Positions 40,801 to 55,800 of a stretch of DNA of 64,000 bases are shown here, piece after piece. The stretch lies in contig NC_135071.1 in assembly GCF_051401765.1 (NCBI RefSeq), positions 9,402,961 to 9,466,960 on the forward strand, written 5' to 3'. Numbering within the stretch: position 1 is the stretch's first letter; every line of letters begins with the position of its first letter. Source of the DNA: Calliopsis andreniformis (taxonomy: Eukaryota > Arthropoda > Insecta > Hymenoptera > Andrenidae). Below the pieces are notes generated by a model. It ran no database searches and had not been told where the DNA came from. It worked only from the letters and a program-made list of their open reading frames with translations. A program made the position numbers and the translations under genes.

Positions 40801-43800
40801 TGTACGATGCATAGACTTAATACTGTTAAATAATTTATTATTTAAGTTAGATAATAATATGTAGAAGCTACATTTATAAGTTTTACAAAATAAATAAGCT
40901 TTTCATTTCGTATAACTCTTATACGAAGTTTATTTCGTAAATATTGAAACTCCATTTTATATTCAAATAATATTGTTATATTTTTACGAAAATATATCCT
41001 CGATGAAAGGGAAAGAATTCGAGTCACGTAGTGAGGATAGACGAGTGTGATATTAATGGCGGTTAATGAAAAGTGTGAAAATAATAAACAAATAGTATGG
41101 AACTATTTATTTTTACTGATTTTGAATATAATTGTTATGAGAATAGTAAACATCTACACGTGCATATATGCACATATTGAATAGTATACGTATAACTTAT
41201 AATAACGAAACATTTTGCAAACGATATTCACGAGGAAAAATCGATAATTTATTGAAAAAAGCCAGATTTATTATTCTTACAATTAATGAGATCGATTATT
41301 CTAAAACCACATGTTCAGTAATAAATAAATATCTATTTAAATTACAGTTCTTGTTAAATTCTAATACATTTATTTAAAAATATTATGACTGTTGTACATA
41401 CACATACTATGTAATCAAATGTTAGAAACGACTATTACTATTACTTTATTACTATATTACAAAAAAATACAGTAAAATTTTGTCTATTAAGACAATAATT
41501 ATTTTAAACATTGTTTCATTTTATCACTTTTACGTGGAAAACGACAATATATTATTGCAATACAGATATAATATAGTATTACAATACCATAAGCTCAAAA
41601 TTAATTTCTAAATATATTTAAAAGAACTCATACCTTAAAAACAATTTCTGATTTTATATAGAAAAGAAAATATTACAATTAGAAACAAGAACATTTAGTA
41701 GCTATATGACACGTACATTGTACGAGTGAAAGGAGAGAATTTGACAAAAACGTGTAAAAGTCAATTTCATTGGAAGCGTTAGGATGATACTATCATCAAT
41801 GTTATGACACAGTGGTTTGTGAACAGCTCTAGCTAACAAGCTGTGTACAAATACATAGCGGTATCGAGTATCTCTCTATTAAATGTTTTTGTCGAGGGAC
41901 CTGACATTGTTCAGAGGCCGCACTACATCACACGATGAAAATGAATAGTACGCCGATAAGAACAACCCTCGAAGCCAGAGAAGAGAGCGTTTACTTTCTT
42001 ACATCCACGAGGTGACACCGCGTCGGCGTTCTCAAAGAGGTGTTATCGGTTTTCTTTCTTGCCGCCTTAATTTCATGCAACGCTGACTGCGTGCACGCAA
42101 ATTCGATATTTACGTCTGTCCTTTTATTATTTATCGCCGATTGTTGCACAATTTACATAATACATGGGCCTATACAGGGTGGTGTTGAATTAGAGATAGA
42201 AATTGTACAGGTTGATAGAATTATTCACTATAAAAGTAGAAAATGTTCGAAGCTTCGAAGACATTTCGAAAACTTTTCCACGTTAAAAATGTTCTGTCTT
42301 ATTTTTTAATATTAAAGAATTACAAAATTTTCGCAACGTCAGCAGTATGATTTATTTGAATATATAGATAAAAACTGATCTTTAGTAGGTAAAAATTACC
42401 TTTTTGTTTTTCTTTTTTCAGTGGATTTTATCAGTTATCAGCCTGTACATTTTGTATTTATATTTCAGTAATACTCTGTGTATATATATATGCAAGATAC
42501 AACGTAATTTGTGATATAATTGAAATGAAAGGGATTCTATAAGAGTTGATGTTCTAGGATAAATTATTTTCGTACAAGGTTTAGTTTACCAAAGAATTGA
42601 TTTTGAATGTCTGCCAGGTCAGCGCAGTTTGCTAAGTCTAGATAAGACGTACTTTTGCTGATTAAATAAAATTTGTTAGCGTGCTGGGAGTGCTTGAGTT
42701 GTGGTAAATAAACGTCGTGAGTGTTGTACTTGTGGCGAAGGCTAATGTAGTTTTTAAAGTCACTAAATCTTCCACTATTAACTTTTTATTAACTTGTATA
42801 TGAATGGTGAAATTTTATTACTGTGTTACATAGGATGTTTTGTAAAATCTGGGAAGTGTAATGGTAGAGAAATTCTACTACTATAGCACTCAAAAATAAC
42901 GAACTAAAATATGTATTTATGAGAAATTCAAATAAATTGGAAAGTAGAGATTGCACATAGAATACAAAAATGTATCAAATATCCAAGGTAAAACAGGGGT
43001 ATCTTACAATATTAAAAGGGAAATACAATATTTATGCAAAAGAATTTGCATAAATTTCCACAATTTACATATGAGTTATAATCTGTTTCGTGCTTTAAGT
43101 ATGTATGTATTTACATATCTACTTTTAAGATTTGTGACATTTTAATTTAAATTGTTTTTATTCCCTTTTTAATTTATATTTCAATTCTGAAACTTTATAT
43201 CAAAGGTTGTTATTTTACTGATTTAATAAATCATTATTTGTTGCTTTAAGACTATCAGGATATTAAGTAACTTATACGTAACATAAATAGCTTATTTTCT
43301 TTCATAATAAGTGCCACATTTTAGTGCCTTATATAATACAACTTTTTAATATGTTTGAGTACTTAGTAGAGTTGTGGCTACATTTAAATTTTGCACGTTC
43401 AATTTATAATTCATTATTCGAAAATACTTGTTTTGATCTCACTTATTAATCTTTAAAATCTTTGCATCTTAATTACGTAGAATGCGAAAAATATTTAGTT
43501 AGGATTCAAACATCGTAAATTACAACTTCTCTGAAGGTATGTGTCTGTAAACAAATACGTCGATATCTGTGCAAATTTTGTTTCTACACTCCGTAGTCGA
43601 ATGTTATACAAAGCATAGCACTGTTAAACTCTTTAACGCCCTTTGTTTTTAATATTTTTCAAGTGTTTACCACGATGACCAATTGTAACATTAATTGCCT
43701 TTAATTTGTATTCTGCTAAAAACACTTATTTTGATCTCTCACATCATCCTTTAAAAATAGGTATTTTTCTGCATTTTAGAAGAGATATAGAATTGTTTAT

Positions 43801-46800
43801 AAAATTATTGCCTAGAATTGTTCATAATATGATTATAAGTACACAAGAGCAGACATGAAATGGCGATATAAGTACCTTCAAAATCAATTGTTAAAGAAAG
43901 AAAATTCCTTAACCGCCTTGAAAATGCTAAATGTACCATATAATTTTGACCTATTTCCCTCGATGCATTTCTTTCTTCAACTTTGCCATCACAAATTACG
44001 TTGCATCTTATTTCCCACAATATACACGACATACAATGTACAGAATAGGTATGTTACATATCGTCAGACACGCTGCATATACACGGTGTACGCATAAACG
44101 AAGCATGTAACAAGTGCATCCGTGCATAAAGCATATATACGCAACCTCTAATTATAAGAAACGAAACGAAAGAAGAAAAGAGAGTGTGAGAAAGGCAGAG
44201 AGAATGGGTGTACGCTTGCGTGTGCGTCTAGATGCGTGATCCTAGTTAAATTCATATTAATCGTGGCGCATTGGTTTTCTAGCGATCTCGAGAAGTATTT
44301 CGAATATCAGGGTCAGGACTACATTTGTTCGCGTCCCGATGACAACGGAATGCACTCGTGCAGCAACTTGCCGCCGCTCAAGCTCGGTGAGTTACAACTT
44401 CGATAACTTCTCTAATAGAATTTTTTATTCCCCTTTGGTTTTTATTCCTCCCAGGAGCCCTGGGAGAAACTTAGTACGAAACAGAAGAAACAAAGTCACT
44501 TTACTAAATGTCGTAAATATACAGGGTGAAACATTTAAATAGGAACAGCTTAATATTTCTGTTGTTTATACTTCTATGAAAAAAAACTCTTCAGAACATA
44601 GTTGCACTGTTTGAAGGGGCACATGTAATGGTAGGACTATTATTTTTTCAAGGTAATTTGTTTACGAAAATTTAAGGTTATCGGTACTTTTTTAAATAGC
44701 GTTCTATTGTTTTTTTTTATGTCCTAGAGGGTAAAAAGAAACAAATCCAACGACCTTATAAACCATACTGCTTTGATCATTCAATTTCGAGAAATTTATA
44801 TTAAAAATATTGTTTATCTTAACAAAGTTACTACACCAGAGGATACGAGACAAAGAATTACTGCAGGATGTGCTTCAGAAACGTCACAGAAGTTATAAAA
44901 TGTGCAGAAATCATTAATAAGAAGACTTAATTATTATATTAACGCGAATGGTTATCTGTACAAATACACCTGTAACTTCGAATCATGTAAGTAAAATAGA
45001 GATGTCTTGAGATTGAATGATGTTTAGTATGATTTATGAGATTCTTGAGATTTGTCTTTTTATACTCTGCAAAGATATGGAAAAACTTATAGGGTATCAT
45101 TTAAATGTATCGATGATCTTAAATTCTCGTGAAAAAATGATTTTGGAAAAATAATAGTGCTATCGTTACACGTGCCCCTTAAAATAGTACAACTTGATTC
45201 TGAAGTGCTTTTTCATAGAGTTATAAATAACGGAGATATTTAGGTGTCCTAATTTAAATACCCCATCCTGTATAGTGCCAGTCGATAAACTTCAGAATTT
45301 ACTTTTATCAGGATAAATGTTAAGTTTTTATCTTTTTATATGCTTACTTTAATAACCAAATTAAATGCTGTGTTTATTTTATTAATTAAATCTCTGGTAT
45401 AAATATTTTAGAGGAGTAAACAATGTTTGCAGAATCACTTTTTTATGGTAATTTCAATATAGAGGAAATGACAATATTTACAACCAGAAACATTAATATG
45501 TAGAGTGTTCGAGTTCTATATTTTATAAGTTCGTTGCCAGTTACAGATCATGAGACTATAACGAATGAATTTTGAATTTATATTTTTAAATTTATTAAAC
45601 AAAAATGCTCACAGGAACAGTGAGATGAATAATTGTAATTTTAAGCATTTGTGATAGAATCAGTATTCAGTTACAAGTCAAGAATTTTTTAAAAATTTCA
45701 AGTTTGAATTTAGAATATACATATAGCATATTCGAAAACAGGTGTTAGAAATTTTTTAAAATGATTCTACATGCCAAAATACGACGAAAATCAAGTTTAA
45801 AACCGTTTCAGAATTATGAATCGCTGAGGAAACGCTGCGGAAATACGTGTGAAATGTGTCTGACTTGGTACTTATATTAATGCCAACACTAACCAGCGTA
45901 ACCAGTAGAATAAGTCTCAAGTCAGACACATTTCACGCGAATTTTAGGCATTTTCTCAAGAGTTAATAACTATGAAACAAAACTCAAACGAATTTTCATC
46001 ATTCTTCATTTTCGTCTTATTTTAGTGTGTAAATCATCCCTTAAAATTGTTAACATCTGTCGTCGAACATCTCGTATGTATCATTCCCAAAACAATTTTT
46101 TTTCTTGTAAGGCGTTCTACCAGTGTTTAATGTACAATTCGTATCTATACTTTGAAAACATTTTACATCAAACTATTCAATAATAAATTAAAGATTCAAT
46201 AATTCACTTGAAATATTTTTTGATATTCTTCAAACTAAAAATAATAAATAAGAATAACAGAATAACTACATAACACTATTGTAATATGAAATCTTGATGG
46301 GTTATAATTCTGAAAGAATTTTTAATTAAATCGATATAATAGGATAAGAAATAGAATATCATAATAAAGAAACACTCTTGAGGAATAAAATTCTTTAGTA
46401 TTTCTGTATGTGTATATAAAGAATAACAGTAGCTATTTAAGTGTTCTCGCTTTTAGGAAACGTGGTTTGCAATAACACCGCGTTGCCAAACAATAATGCA
46501 ACGTATATCACCAACAACACCTGCGTTAATTGGAATTACTACTACACTGAGTGCAAGGGTCAGGGTAACAATCCTTTCCAAGGAACGATATCGTTCGATA
46601 ATATCGGTCTTGCTTGGGTCGCAATATTTCTTGTGAGTGTCCTACTTCTCTCATATTCAGAAACAGAAACTTCGCCGTAGCCAAATTTCCATGTACACAT
46701 TCAATTTTAAAGTATCTCCCAGGAATGTGTGCAACCATCCGTCTCAAATAGTTCTTCCCATTGAAATCTACTTACTATGTTTGGTGCAATGCAAGCTTGA

Positions 46801-49800
46801 TACGTTACTTAACTCTTTCATTGCCATGTGACTCACATGCAGACTATATTTTATATGCCATGCCCAATTGAAATTGATGGATTTAAAAAAGAAAAAGATT
46901 CATTGGAAATGTTTTGGTTACAATAATTTATGAATTATGATAGGATATTTGATTTACGTTAGTATAATATTGCTGAATATTGATTATATTAATATTAATA
47001 TTGAGTAAAAAGAAAAATTTTCCAATTAGGTTTTGGTATTTATTTTTATTTATCATTCTTTTTCTAACTGTCAATTAAAGGACTATAATTAATCTTTTTT
47101 TTCAAGAATTGCTCCAGTACTTTTGTTGATGTTGAAATTATGAAAAATGACAGGACAGTTAATTACCTACATTAATTCCTATGATTACCAGTGTACTCTA
47201 ATTTATTCTTGTTAAGGGCTTTACAAAAAATAGGTCTGAGTACACTTTACTCTTTAATTACAACTTTGAAATGTGTCATTTGTTGTCCTACTATTTTTGT
47301 ACTTATTGTCAAAGTGATCAGGAATAGGAATATCAGTCTGCTCAAAAAATATGAATAATTTCATTTAAAAAAAAGTACAATTATAAATTGTATGTACATT
47401 ATTGCAACTGCAATTACAAAGATATGACTGTAAGACATTAGGTCTCTTCATATCATTGAACTTTTTCCCCTACCATACTTTTCTGAGATGTGATATATCT
47501 CAGTTACATAATTTGTCGTATATAATTGATCTGACAAATTTAACTTTAATAATAATTTTGAAAATAAAAGAGTTAAAAAGTTTCCAATGTTAAAAGAAAG
47601 CATGTGAGTTATAAGTGGATTTTTGTTCACTTGATGGTGCAATAAAGGTGTTAATTTATTACAACATTTTTTAATCAGTAAATTCATCTACTTTTCTGAT
47701 CAATTGAAATAACGTTAGTAAGGTAAGGATAATGCTATAGGTAATCAGTCTTGAAGGATGGACAGATATAATGTATTACGTGCAGGATGCTCATTCCTTT
47801 TGGGACTGGATATACTTCGTCCTTTTAATTGTGGTACGTTTATTACTTAAATAAAGATTAATCACAGAAAATTCGATAAAATTAGTAATATATCAATTTG
47901 CGTCTAAATGAATGTAAACATTTGGTTGTTGTTTACATAGAGTCTTTATAAACCAACTCTGTTATACAATTAAAAATATCTTGTTTACAGATTGGTTCCT
48001 TCTTCATGATTAATTTATGCTTAGTCGTAATAGCAACTCAATTCTCAGAAACAAAAAAGCGAGAGATGGAAAGAATGCGATTAGAACGGGCTCGTTTTCA
48101 CTCAACGTCAACTCTCGCGTCCTCAACAAATACTTCAGAGCCAACTACATGTTACGCAGAAATCGTCAAGTGAGTGTTACAAAGATTTACACCAGAACAG
48201 TTGTACGAGAACTCTCAATTAAACATTTTGGATTTATCTTATCTTTAACATGAGTTATTTCATATAGGGCCTTTCATTTGCCATGTACATAAGATCTTAT
48301 CAGTTGATATTGTGTATTTCATAATCACTGATACAAACGGAAGGTGTGATAATTCTATATAAAAAAATTAGTTGAAAGTAGAAAGTAGTATTTTTAGATT
48401 TCACGTTTCAGTTTCAATAAAATTGATTTTAAAGTTTAAACGACGTTTCACTGTCAGTCAAACACGATGTGAGTACTTCTACTTTCTAGTAGATACAGTC
48501 AGCGCTCAGACTGGAAGTCTTTCTCTCACTCCCTTACAGAGTGCTTGAGGACAGATGTCAGAAATTTTAGGCTAATTCTACGTGCCAAAATAAGAAGAAA
48601 ATAAAGAGTAATGAAATTAAGTTTGAAGCTTCGTTTCCAAGTTATTAATTGTTGAAAAAAACACGTGTCTGACTTGTCTTATTCTACTGACGTATCCTTC
48701 TGAGGCTGCGTTTGACCTGGCTAGTGCACACTGGCCGCAAAATAATATTTATACAGGACAAGAAGCATGTTAAAAACTTTATAAGAATTTTATACATAAT
48801 TTGTAACAATTAATAACTCGAAACGGAACCTCGAATGCAATTCCATCACTCCTAATTTTTATCCTATTTTGATACGTAGAATCGTCCATTTCTTTGCCTA
48901 AATATTAATATCGTGAAATATTACCTAGTAATAATATTGTGGAAAAAATAATAAACAAAAAGTTTAATTAATGTATGTACTAAATTTTCACGATCGTACA
49001 AAATTTCGTGAATATTTTTAGGCTTCTTGCGAATCACATTAATAAAACTTATGAAAACAAAGTACAGTTTTAATTAAAAAGCTGCAAACATAACGATTTC
49101 CATATTTTTGACGAAGCTACAAATAAAAGAAAAGGTTTCAATCATTGTTATTAGACATAGCTAAATTTTCATCCGAAGTAACGGATGCAGAGTTGAAATC
49201 CTCTTAAAATTTCATGATCATCTTCCCGTGGAACAACCTAGAAGAAGTGCTCTTGTATTATGCAAATCAATTATTTATTCAGAGTACATATATCCGCTTA
49301 TGAAGCTAAGAGGTAAATTTGAAAGTAAACAAGGGCCTGTTGAGTTTATACTTCAGAAGTAAAGAGTTAATACTCGAAACTATCTCGGGGGCTTATATTC
49401 GTATACTCGTGTCACATGTACCTATATTCCTAGGTATATCGCGCATTTATGGCGCAGAGGAAAGAGGAGACTAATGAAGAGGTACCGACTGTATTTATAC
49501 AAAAGACAGCAAAAGCGTGAGCAGAATTTACTTAAAGAACAACAGCATGGTCATGCACGAGGAAGTGCTGCTGGGCTTGGTCCGAATAGATTAACAGGAG
49601 GTAGGAGTTTTGTTTTACTCTTGCATATGATTTACTACACCTATATACGTTTATATGTATATTCCTTTGAAAACTTGTATTCGTTGTTTTTGACATATTA
49701 TGTTTACCAATAAATATGTCATTAAGAATATATAAATAAAACTCTCCCTTTTATTTGACAATTTTTAATAACGAAAAAAATAACGAATAAATTCGATTTA

Positions 49801-52800
49801 TTTGTTGTTTGAGAATAATAAATATTTTAATTAGCGTTATTCACAAATAATAACTAAATCGAATTTATTCGTTATTTTAAATGATTTTTGCTCAATACTG
49901 CATAGACATTCCTATAGATACTGTCGACCCACAAATAATGTAACAAAAAAGGAAGTTACTATTACAATTTCGTAAAGCTCAATTTTGTGTTTTTTATTAT
50001 TTGTTCTATTATCATAGTTTTTATCATTTGAACATGTACAGGATGTCTCATTTAAAGTCAAATAAATTAAAAAGAAAGGTACGAAACTATTGACAATACT
50101 AAAAAATATTTTTAACAAAAAATGAATGGTTTGAAGAGGCACGTGATCTGATACGAGTAATGTCTTTTTAGGTGAACGCATAAAAGGTCAACTTATTTCT
50201 TTTAAATGGAGTTATATATTTTCCAATGTTGCAATCAATACACCTCGCCATTCTCTACATAAAAGTACTAAGTCACTTATTGCTAAAAACTGTTGCATTA
50301 GAAAATATTTTGATTTTAAAACTTGAATTTAAAATCTAAAAAATAAAATTTATACAGAAAGTTGCACGACTCCAGATAATTTGAAGCAAAAAATTCCGTA
50401 CGCGTGTCAAGAAATATCTTTAGAGACGCTAGACAGTGTAAATTATATTTTTAAAAATCGAGTAAATCTTTGCATTTAGACTGAAGGTCGGATTTTCGGA
50501 TACTGACTTTAAAAAGTAAGTTCTAACACTATCCAATATTAAAAGTAAAATATCTTCTAAACCAATGATTTTTGGAAACAAGTGACTTAATACTCTTATA
50601 TAGATAATGATGAGTTGCATCGATTGCTACATTGGGAAGTATATAATTCCATTTAAAAAAAATTAATTGAACTTCATATGTCCTTTAAGCGTTTACCTAA
50701 AAAGGCGTTATTTATATTATATTAGATGTTCCTTGAAGTCAGTCATTTTTTGTTAAAAATATTTTTTAACAAAGGAAGATATTTATCTGGGTCGATTTGA
50801 ATGGAATACCCTGTACATGATTTACTGTAATTAAAATACTTCAGAAGTCTTTAATACTTATTACTTTATTTGGAGTTTAAGTATTCGCTACTTAATTACC
50901 TACGAAAAATAAATATTTCTTCCCGAAGTTTTCATGAAAAAAATAAAGTCCCACGTGTTATAATGCACCTTATTGTACGTATGTACATTACGTTTCATAA
51001 CTATAAGACCCTTTTAGAATTCTTACTTCTTTTATTGACTCTCTTGCAATTGAAATTACGTTAAACTAAATCCTTCACAATATTTTAAGAGTTCAAGGTT
51101 TTGACATTTTGCACATATCGTTATTTTAATTTCATTCAATTTCAGCCAATCCAACATAAGATTTAAATACATCTTTAGATAAGCTAGTTTTACAGTTGTG
51201 AGATGCAGTGTTACATACACTATCATGCATAAGTATTTGGACACTTTAATATTATTGGAAGTTCATAAAATACTTACACTTTTTCATTTATTCTTTTATT
51301 TCATTATTATTTATTATTATTTTTATTTTTTATTATTTTGTCTTTTTTACTTCCACTTTTACTTCTACTTTTTTACTTTTTTACTGTTAGTGTCATTAGT
51401 ACTTGTAAACCTTATATGTATAGTCGTCTAGGATGAGGTTTGTAGTCAAAACTATATCAGAATTTTACTTCTATTTTACATAATATTGCGATAACGTGAA
51501 AGTGTCCAAACACTTATGCACGATAGGGTACATACAAACAAATCTGCTCAATTTTGTAAGAGTCAACATTAAAGACTTTACTGAATCAGTCTAGTATTTT
51601 AATAATGTCACTCTGGACTTTACGATTACTTATTAGACAGAAGACTTCATCATGGAAGGTGCCCTCGGCTTTTGGCAGCTCTCGAGTACGCAGAACAACA
51701 GCAGCAGGGGATTGGCAGCGGAGGTGGATCGCTTACAGATTTTACAGTAAACAGTCCACCAACGCAGGGTGCAATTCTCAGTACTGCCTTGGCCATCAAC
51801 AGTGGGAGCAATGGAAATGTAGCTATTGCACCTCGGGCAAGCCCTGAAGTGTCCGAAGCAGATGTCTCTTCGAATGTTTGCAATCGTTTGGGTATTCATC
51901 GAACGTCTTCGGTATCTTGTAATGGCAGCGATCATGTTCTGTCTAACGCGACTGAAGCAAGCATACAGGTATGTTTCTTGCACGTTCTTTTTTTATTATG
52001 CTTTGCGTGAATAAGTGTACATATTCCAACTATTCAAAGGAAAAAAGTTAACTTATTGTAAATTTTGCACAAGTAGAGATTATGCCTGGATATTTGTACG
52101 ATTTTAAATATTCAGTGTTGGTTAAGTGAAATTTTAAAAACTAATCAATAGTAGAAAAACTTCTGTGTATTTTGAAGAACATAAATTGAGTATCAGTTCT
52201 CACAAAATTTAGTATTAGAGTTGTTTCACACTCATAATAAATAGTGATTTATTACGGTTTTTTCATTGTCGGTGTGTGTATAATAAATAAACTGCGGAGT
52301 TTTATGTATTCGAGAAATTTTATTCAGTATACAAATAAAATGGAGAATCCATACAATACGCAAACATGTACAAAATATCGAAAATTAAATACACTTTATA
52401 ATAGGTTGAACGAGTGTTTAATTAAATTTCATTTGTATAATTAACAGTGCTTTGAAAATATAAATTTGCATAAATATCCGCAGTATAATAATAAGACTGT
52501 GATTGGTTCTGTTTTCGAAGAAAGAACTGCAGAGTGTGATATGACAAGCAAAATAAACTGAATTTAACGTTTCATCGAGTAGATAACGTGCATTGAACAT
52601 TCTCTTCATTTAATGAATCTCGCCATAAACTATTGCTTCTATCCATATTTATATGTTGATAAACGTTGCTAAATGTTTGTATCGTTTCATATAGAAAAAA
52701 TAATCTAACCTTTTTGCTAGTTAAAAATGATCAAACAGTTTTTAGTTTCTGATTACAGTATTCTTTCGTTATAAGCTCGTTGTCACATTTATTCAATTTT

Positions 52801-55800
52801 CGAATTATTTAGAACAAAGGAATTCTGCTTTCATTACAAGACAAAAGTAAACTAGCAGTACCAACATAAACTGACTTACTGGATATATGCTTACTGTTAG
52901 CCGTGAGATTATAGCGAGGAAACTCTGTATTTGTATTGTCTGATTTATAAAGTGATACTAGGCACGCACTTGCATTTAATGATACGACTGTTTTCAATAT
53001 TCCTTTTGCAATTCGTTTGCAAAGAATGTATTGATTTATGTGAAATTGTGTGCATTGAAGAGTACAATAGCAAAACTTTTTTAACACAGTGGAAAAAATA
53101 ATTCGTCTTCTGACGCGATTGTTGATGTTACTATATGCACTGTTAACACTAATCGTGACAAGTACATGTACAGCCAGCAAATGCTTCGATTCAGTTTTTT
53201 ATAAAAATTAAAATTCGCATAAGAGACTCGTGTACATGTAAGCACAATACATATATAATACTTTATTCGCGTATAAAATTATTTGTAATTTTGAACATTG
53301 AATCATTTTCTGGTTGGCTCATCATTTCTTCTACCACACCTTATTATGCATATACCTACATTTGGTGTTGTATGCTTATGACAAAAATAATTTTAAAAAC
53401 TACATTAAGCATTGTGCATATGAAAACCTTTTTCTGTTTGGTTGCCTTTGTTTTATTCAGAGAATTGTTTAAATCTAATTTGTTGACAGGTGTATACAAA
53501 CACTTCATCTTTACATTGGAATGCAAATATAGTCTTCCTTAAAAAATATAATTAGTATCTGAAGTTATTTACAAAGTTCAGAAAAAATTGAAAGCATTCA
53601 AGTAACTTTGTTATAACAAGTTCCTTGACAGTGCATTACAGTAACAATATTGGCATAATTATTTTATAAAAGTTTACATAGTATGGAAAATGAAGATCGT
53701 GATGCTTTAAGGGGATAAGTGGAAGTATGGTTTAAGAATCTTAAATGATATTTATGTTCGAAATTTCTAAAAAGTACAAAATCTTAATATCTTACATATA
53801 TCATTTTTAAATATGACATTTACACATACGTATGTATGTTCAAAGTTTCTCTAATATAATTTTCACTTAAAGTAGATTTTCAGATACTGGTCCATATATG
53901 AAACTGCAGGTTTTACGTAAATTATAAATCTATCGTTGTCATTACTTTTATTAAGCTTTTTTATACATATAAAACGTAAAAAAAGGTACGTCAAAGTTTT
54001 AACTACTTTACAATGACAACATAAAATTGACTTTTGAATTTATAACTAAAAAGTTATCAAATATAAAATTATAGTAATAAAATTGACTTTAAAATTACAT
54101 AGTTCCTGGTTATGAGTGCCTTTTATGCAATGTCTAAACAACATATGTTATAACAGACTGATAAAAAAAAGAATCTGCACCATTTTAAATTAATGTTCTG
54201 ATAGAATGAAAATGTACTGTTTATTTTTTGTAAACCTAATTTTCTTTAAATAACGTGTACATTTTGCTTACTGAAGAAAAGATCTTAAAGAAGATTAATA
54301 TGAAAAATTTTGCGTAAAAGTATGATTCAAAATTTCATTTTCCACGATAATTGATTCAAATCGTTGCATCTACTTTTTACGAAGGAATCTTCTTAGTGGT
54401 TGATAACGTAAGTTCGTAGTTCATGAGTTGGAAAACTTCTTCATTATGAGTGGGGTTCATTCAAGATATCTATGCGGGTAGAAAGATAAGACATGCGCGT
54501 TATGAGAAATGGTTTTACAGTTTTTACTTTTAATACTTTATTTGAAATTATAATCATTTATCAAAACTCTGTAAACTGCTCTTATAACACAACACTTGAA
54601 AATTGTTTGTGGTAACCGCGATTACATACATTCATATACGAACATGTATGTGGATAAAAAGCGCTGTACCCATTATTTACAGTAGAAGAAACTGTGTAAG
54701 CTAGCCAGCACGAGAAAAATCTTCCTCATGTTCATTGCTGAGCTATTCCAATGTTATATTACGCAATCAGTAACTAGAATGCTACCAGAATATTATTTCA
54801 ACTATTTTAATAAAGAATCAAATATCTACACAAAAAATATCAGGTATTATGTATGCAGGATGTTCGATTACGGGTGAGGGAAAATTTGAGAGATAATTTT
54901 AAAACGAAAAGACGAACATTAATTATTTCTTTCCCAAAGTATCGCATAATTACAAAAAATATTTACATTTTGAGCACTTTGCACATGAAATATGTGTTTC
55001 ATGAAAATATTTCAACATTTTTGAAACATTCAAGTTTTTGCTATATTATTGTTACTATTTCTTAGCAGCAGCAAATAAAAAGTAAGAACAACAGAGTTAG
55101 TATAATTTATTAAATGGTATATTTAAGAAGAGTAATATTTATATTTATGTCTATTTCATAGACTTTTAGTAGTCATTGCATGGCATACGTATTTAGTGTT
55201 TTTGTGTATCAAAATATTAATTCGTCGTTTACTATTGTTGCTTTTCGCTTTTATGGCTACTGTAACAGAAATATTCCTTAAAGGGTTATACTATCTACCT
55301 AAAAGCCCGAAGAGAAAGTATAAAGTTGAAAATATTTTGTAGAAAAATGTGAAAATGAAAATCAAATTAGATGTTGTTTAAAAGATATATTTACCGATCA
55401 ATAAAACTTCTAAATTTTTGCTAGAAGATATTAATATCAGTTAATTATTCATCAGAAATATAGTAGAGGTCATTCACTACCTCTAATTTCTAATATTGTT
55501 TTTCTTACAACAGATCTCTTATTATGATTATCAAAAAATTAATTCTTTATTAGTATTTCAAAGTGACTGTCAAGTCCAATTACCAGCAATTTTTCTTTTA
55601 CTTATTAATGCATTTGACTTTCAGACAGTCCATTGAACAAGCACATTTTGTAACGAAAAGAATGCATATGTTATGTTCCAGAAACCTTTTTAAACTATAT
55701 CCTTTCTTCAGGTCGAGGGGTACACGTAACCCATTAAACCAAACCTTATACGATCGGTAATACTAATTCATAAACACTGACAACAATTTTGTACTAACCT

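Larger units (their letters stand above)
30835..44282 (+). other. Ca-alpha1T: 13.4-kb intron in the domain I turret
   Basis: It contains a TTAA-type element (31639-31849), the 1.75-kb fold-back (32348-34098), CpG-dense islands (34100-34500 and 34900-35600), the GA microsatellite, both GACGTC-rich elements, the degenerate element at 38908-40340, a GC-richer patch (41860-42090) and the CAGGGTGG element at 42175. The remainder, including 36.2-38.3 kb, is AT-rich with nothing recognised. Confidence 0.8.
44387..46456 (+). other. Ca-alpha1T: Intron in domain I turret
   Basis: A 2.1-kb intron largely filled by two inverted-repeat elements (44522-45270 and 45729-46079). GTGAGT donor, CGCTTTTAG acceptor. 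Confidence 0.88.
49601..51678 (+). other. Ca-alpha1T: Intron in the I-II linker rich in inverted repeats
   Basis: A 2.1-kb intron holding the short inverted repeat at 49780, the 775-bp element and the Tc1-like element; only short stretches are free of repeats. Confidence 0.85.

Noticed and set aside
51641..51678. Alternative acceptor at 51639-51640 for the linker exon
   Set aside because: Starting at 51641 would put the previous exon's phase out of register with the long open frame; the AG at 51677-51678 fits.
51633..51983. Minus-strand frames of 77 and 116 codons
   Set aside because: They are antisense shadows of the channel linker exon at 51679-51968.
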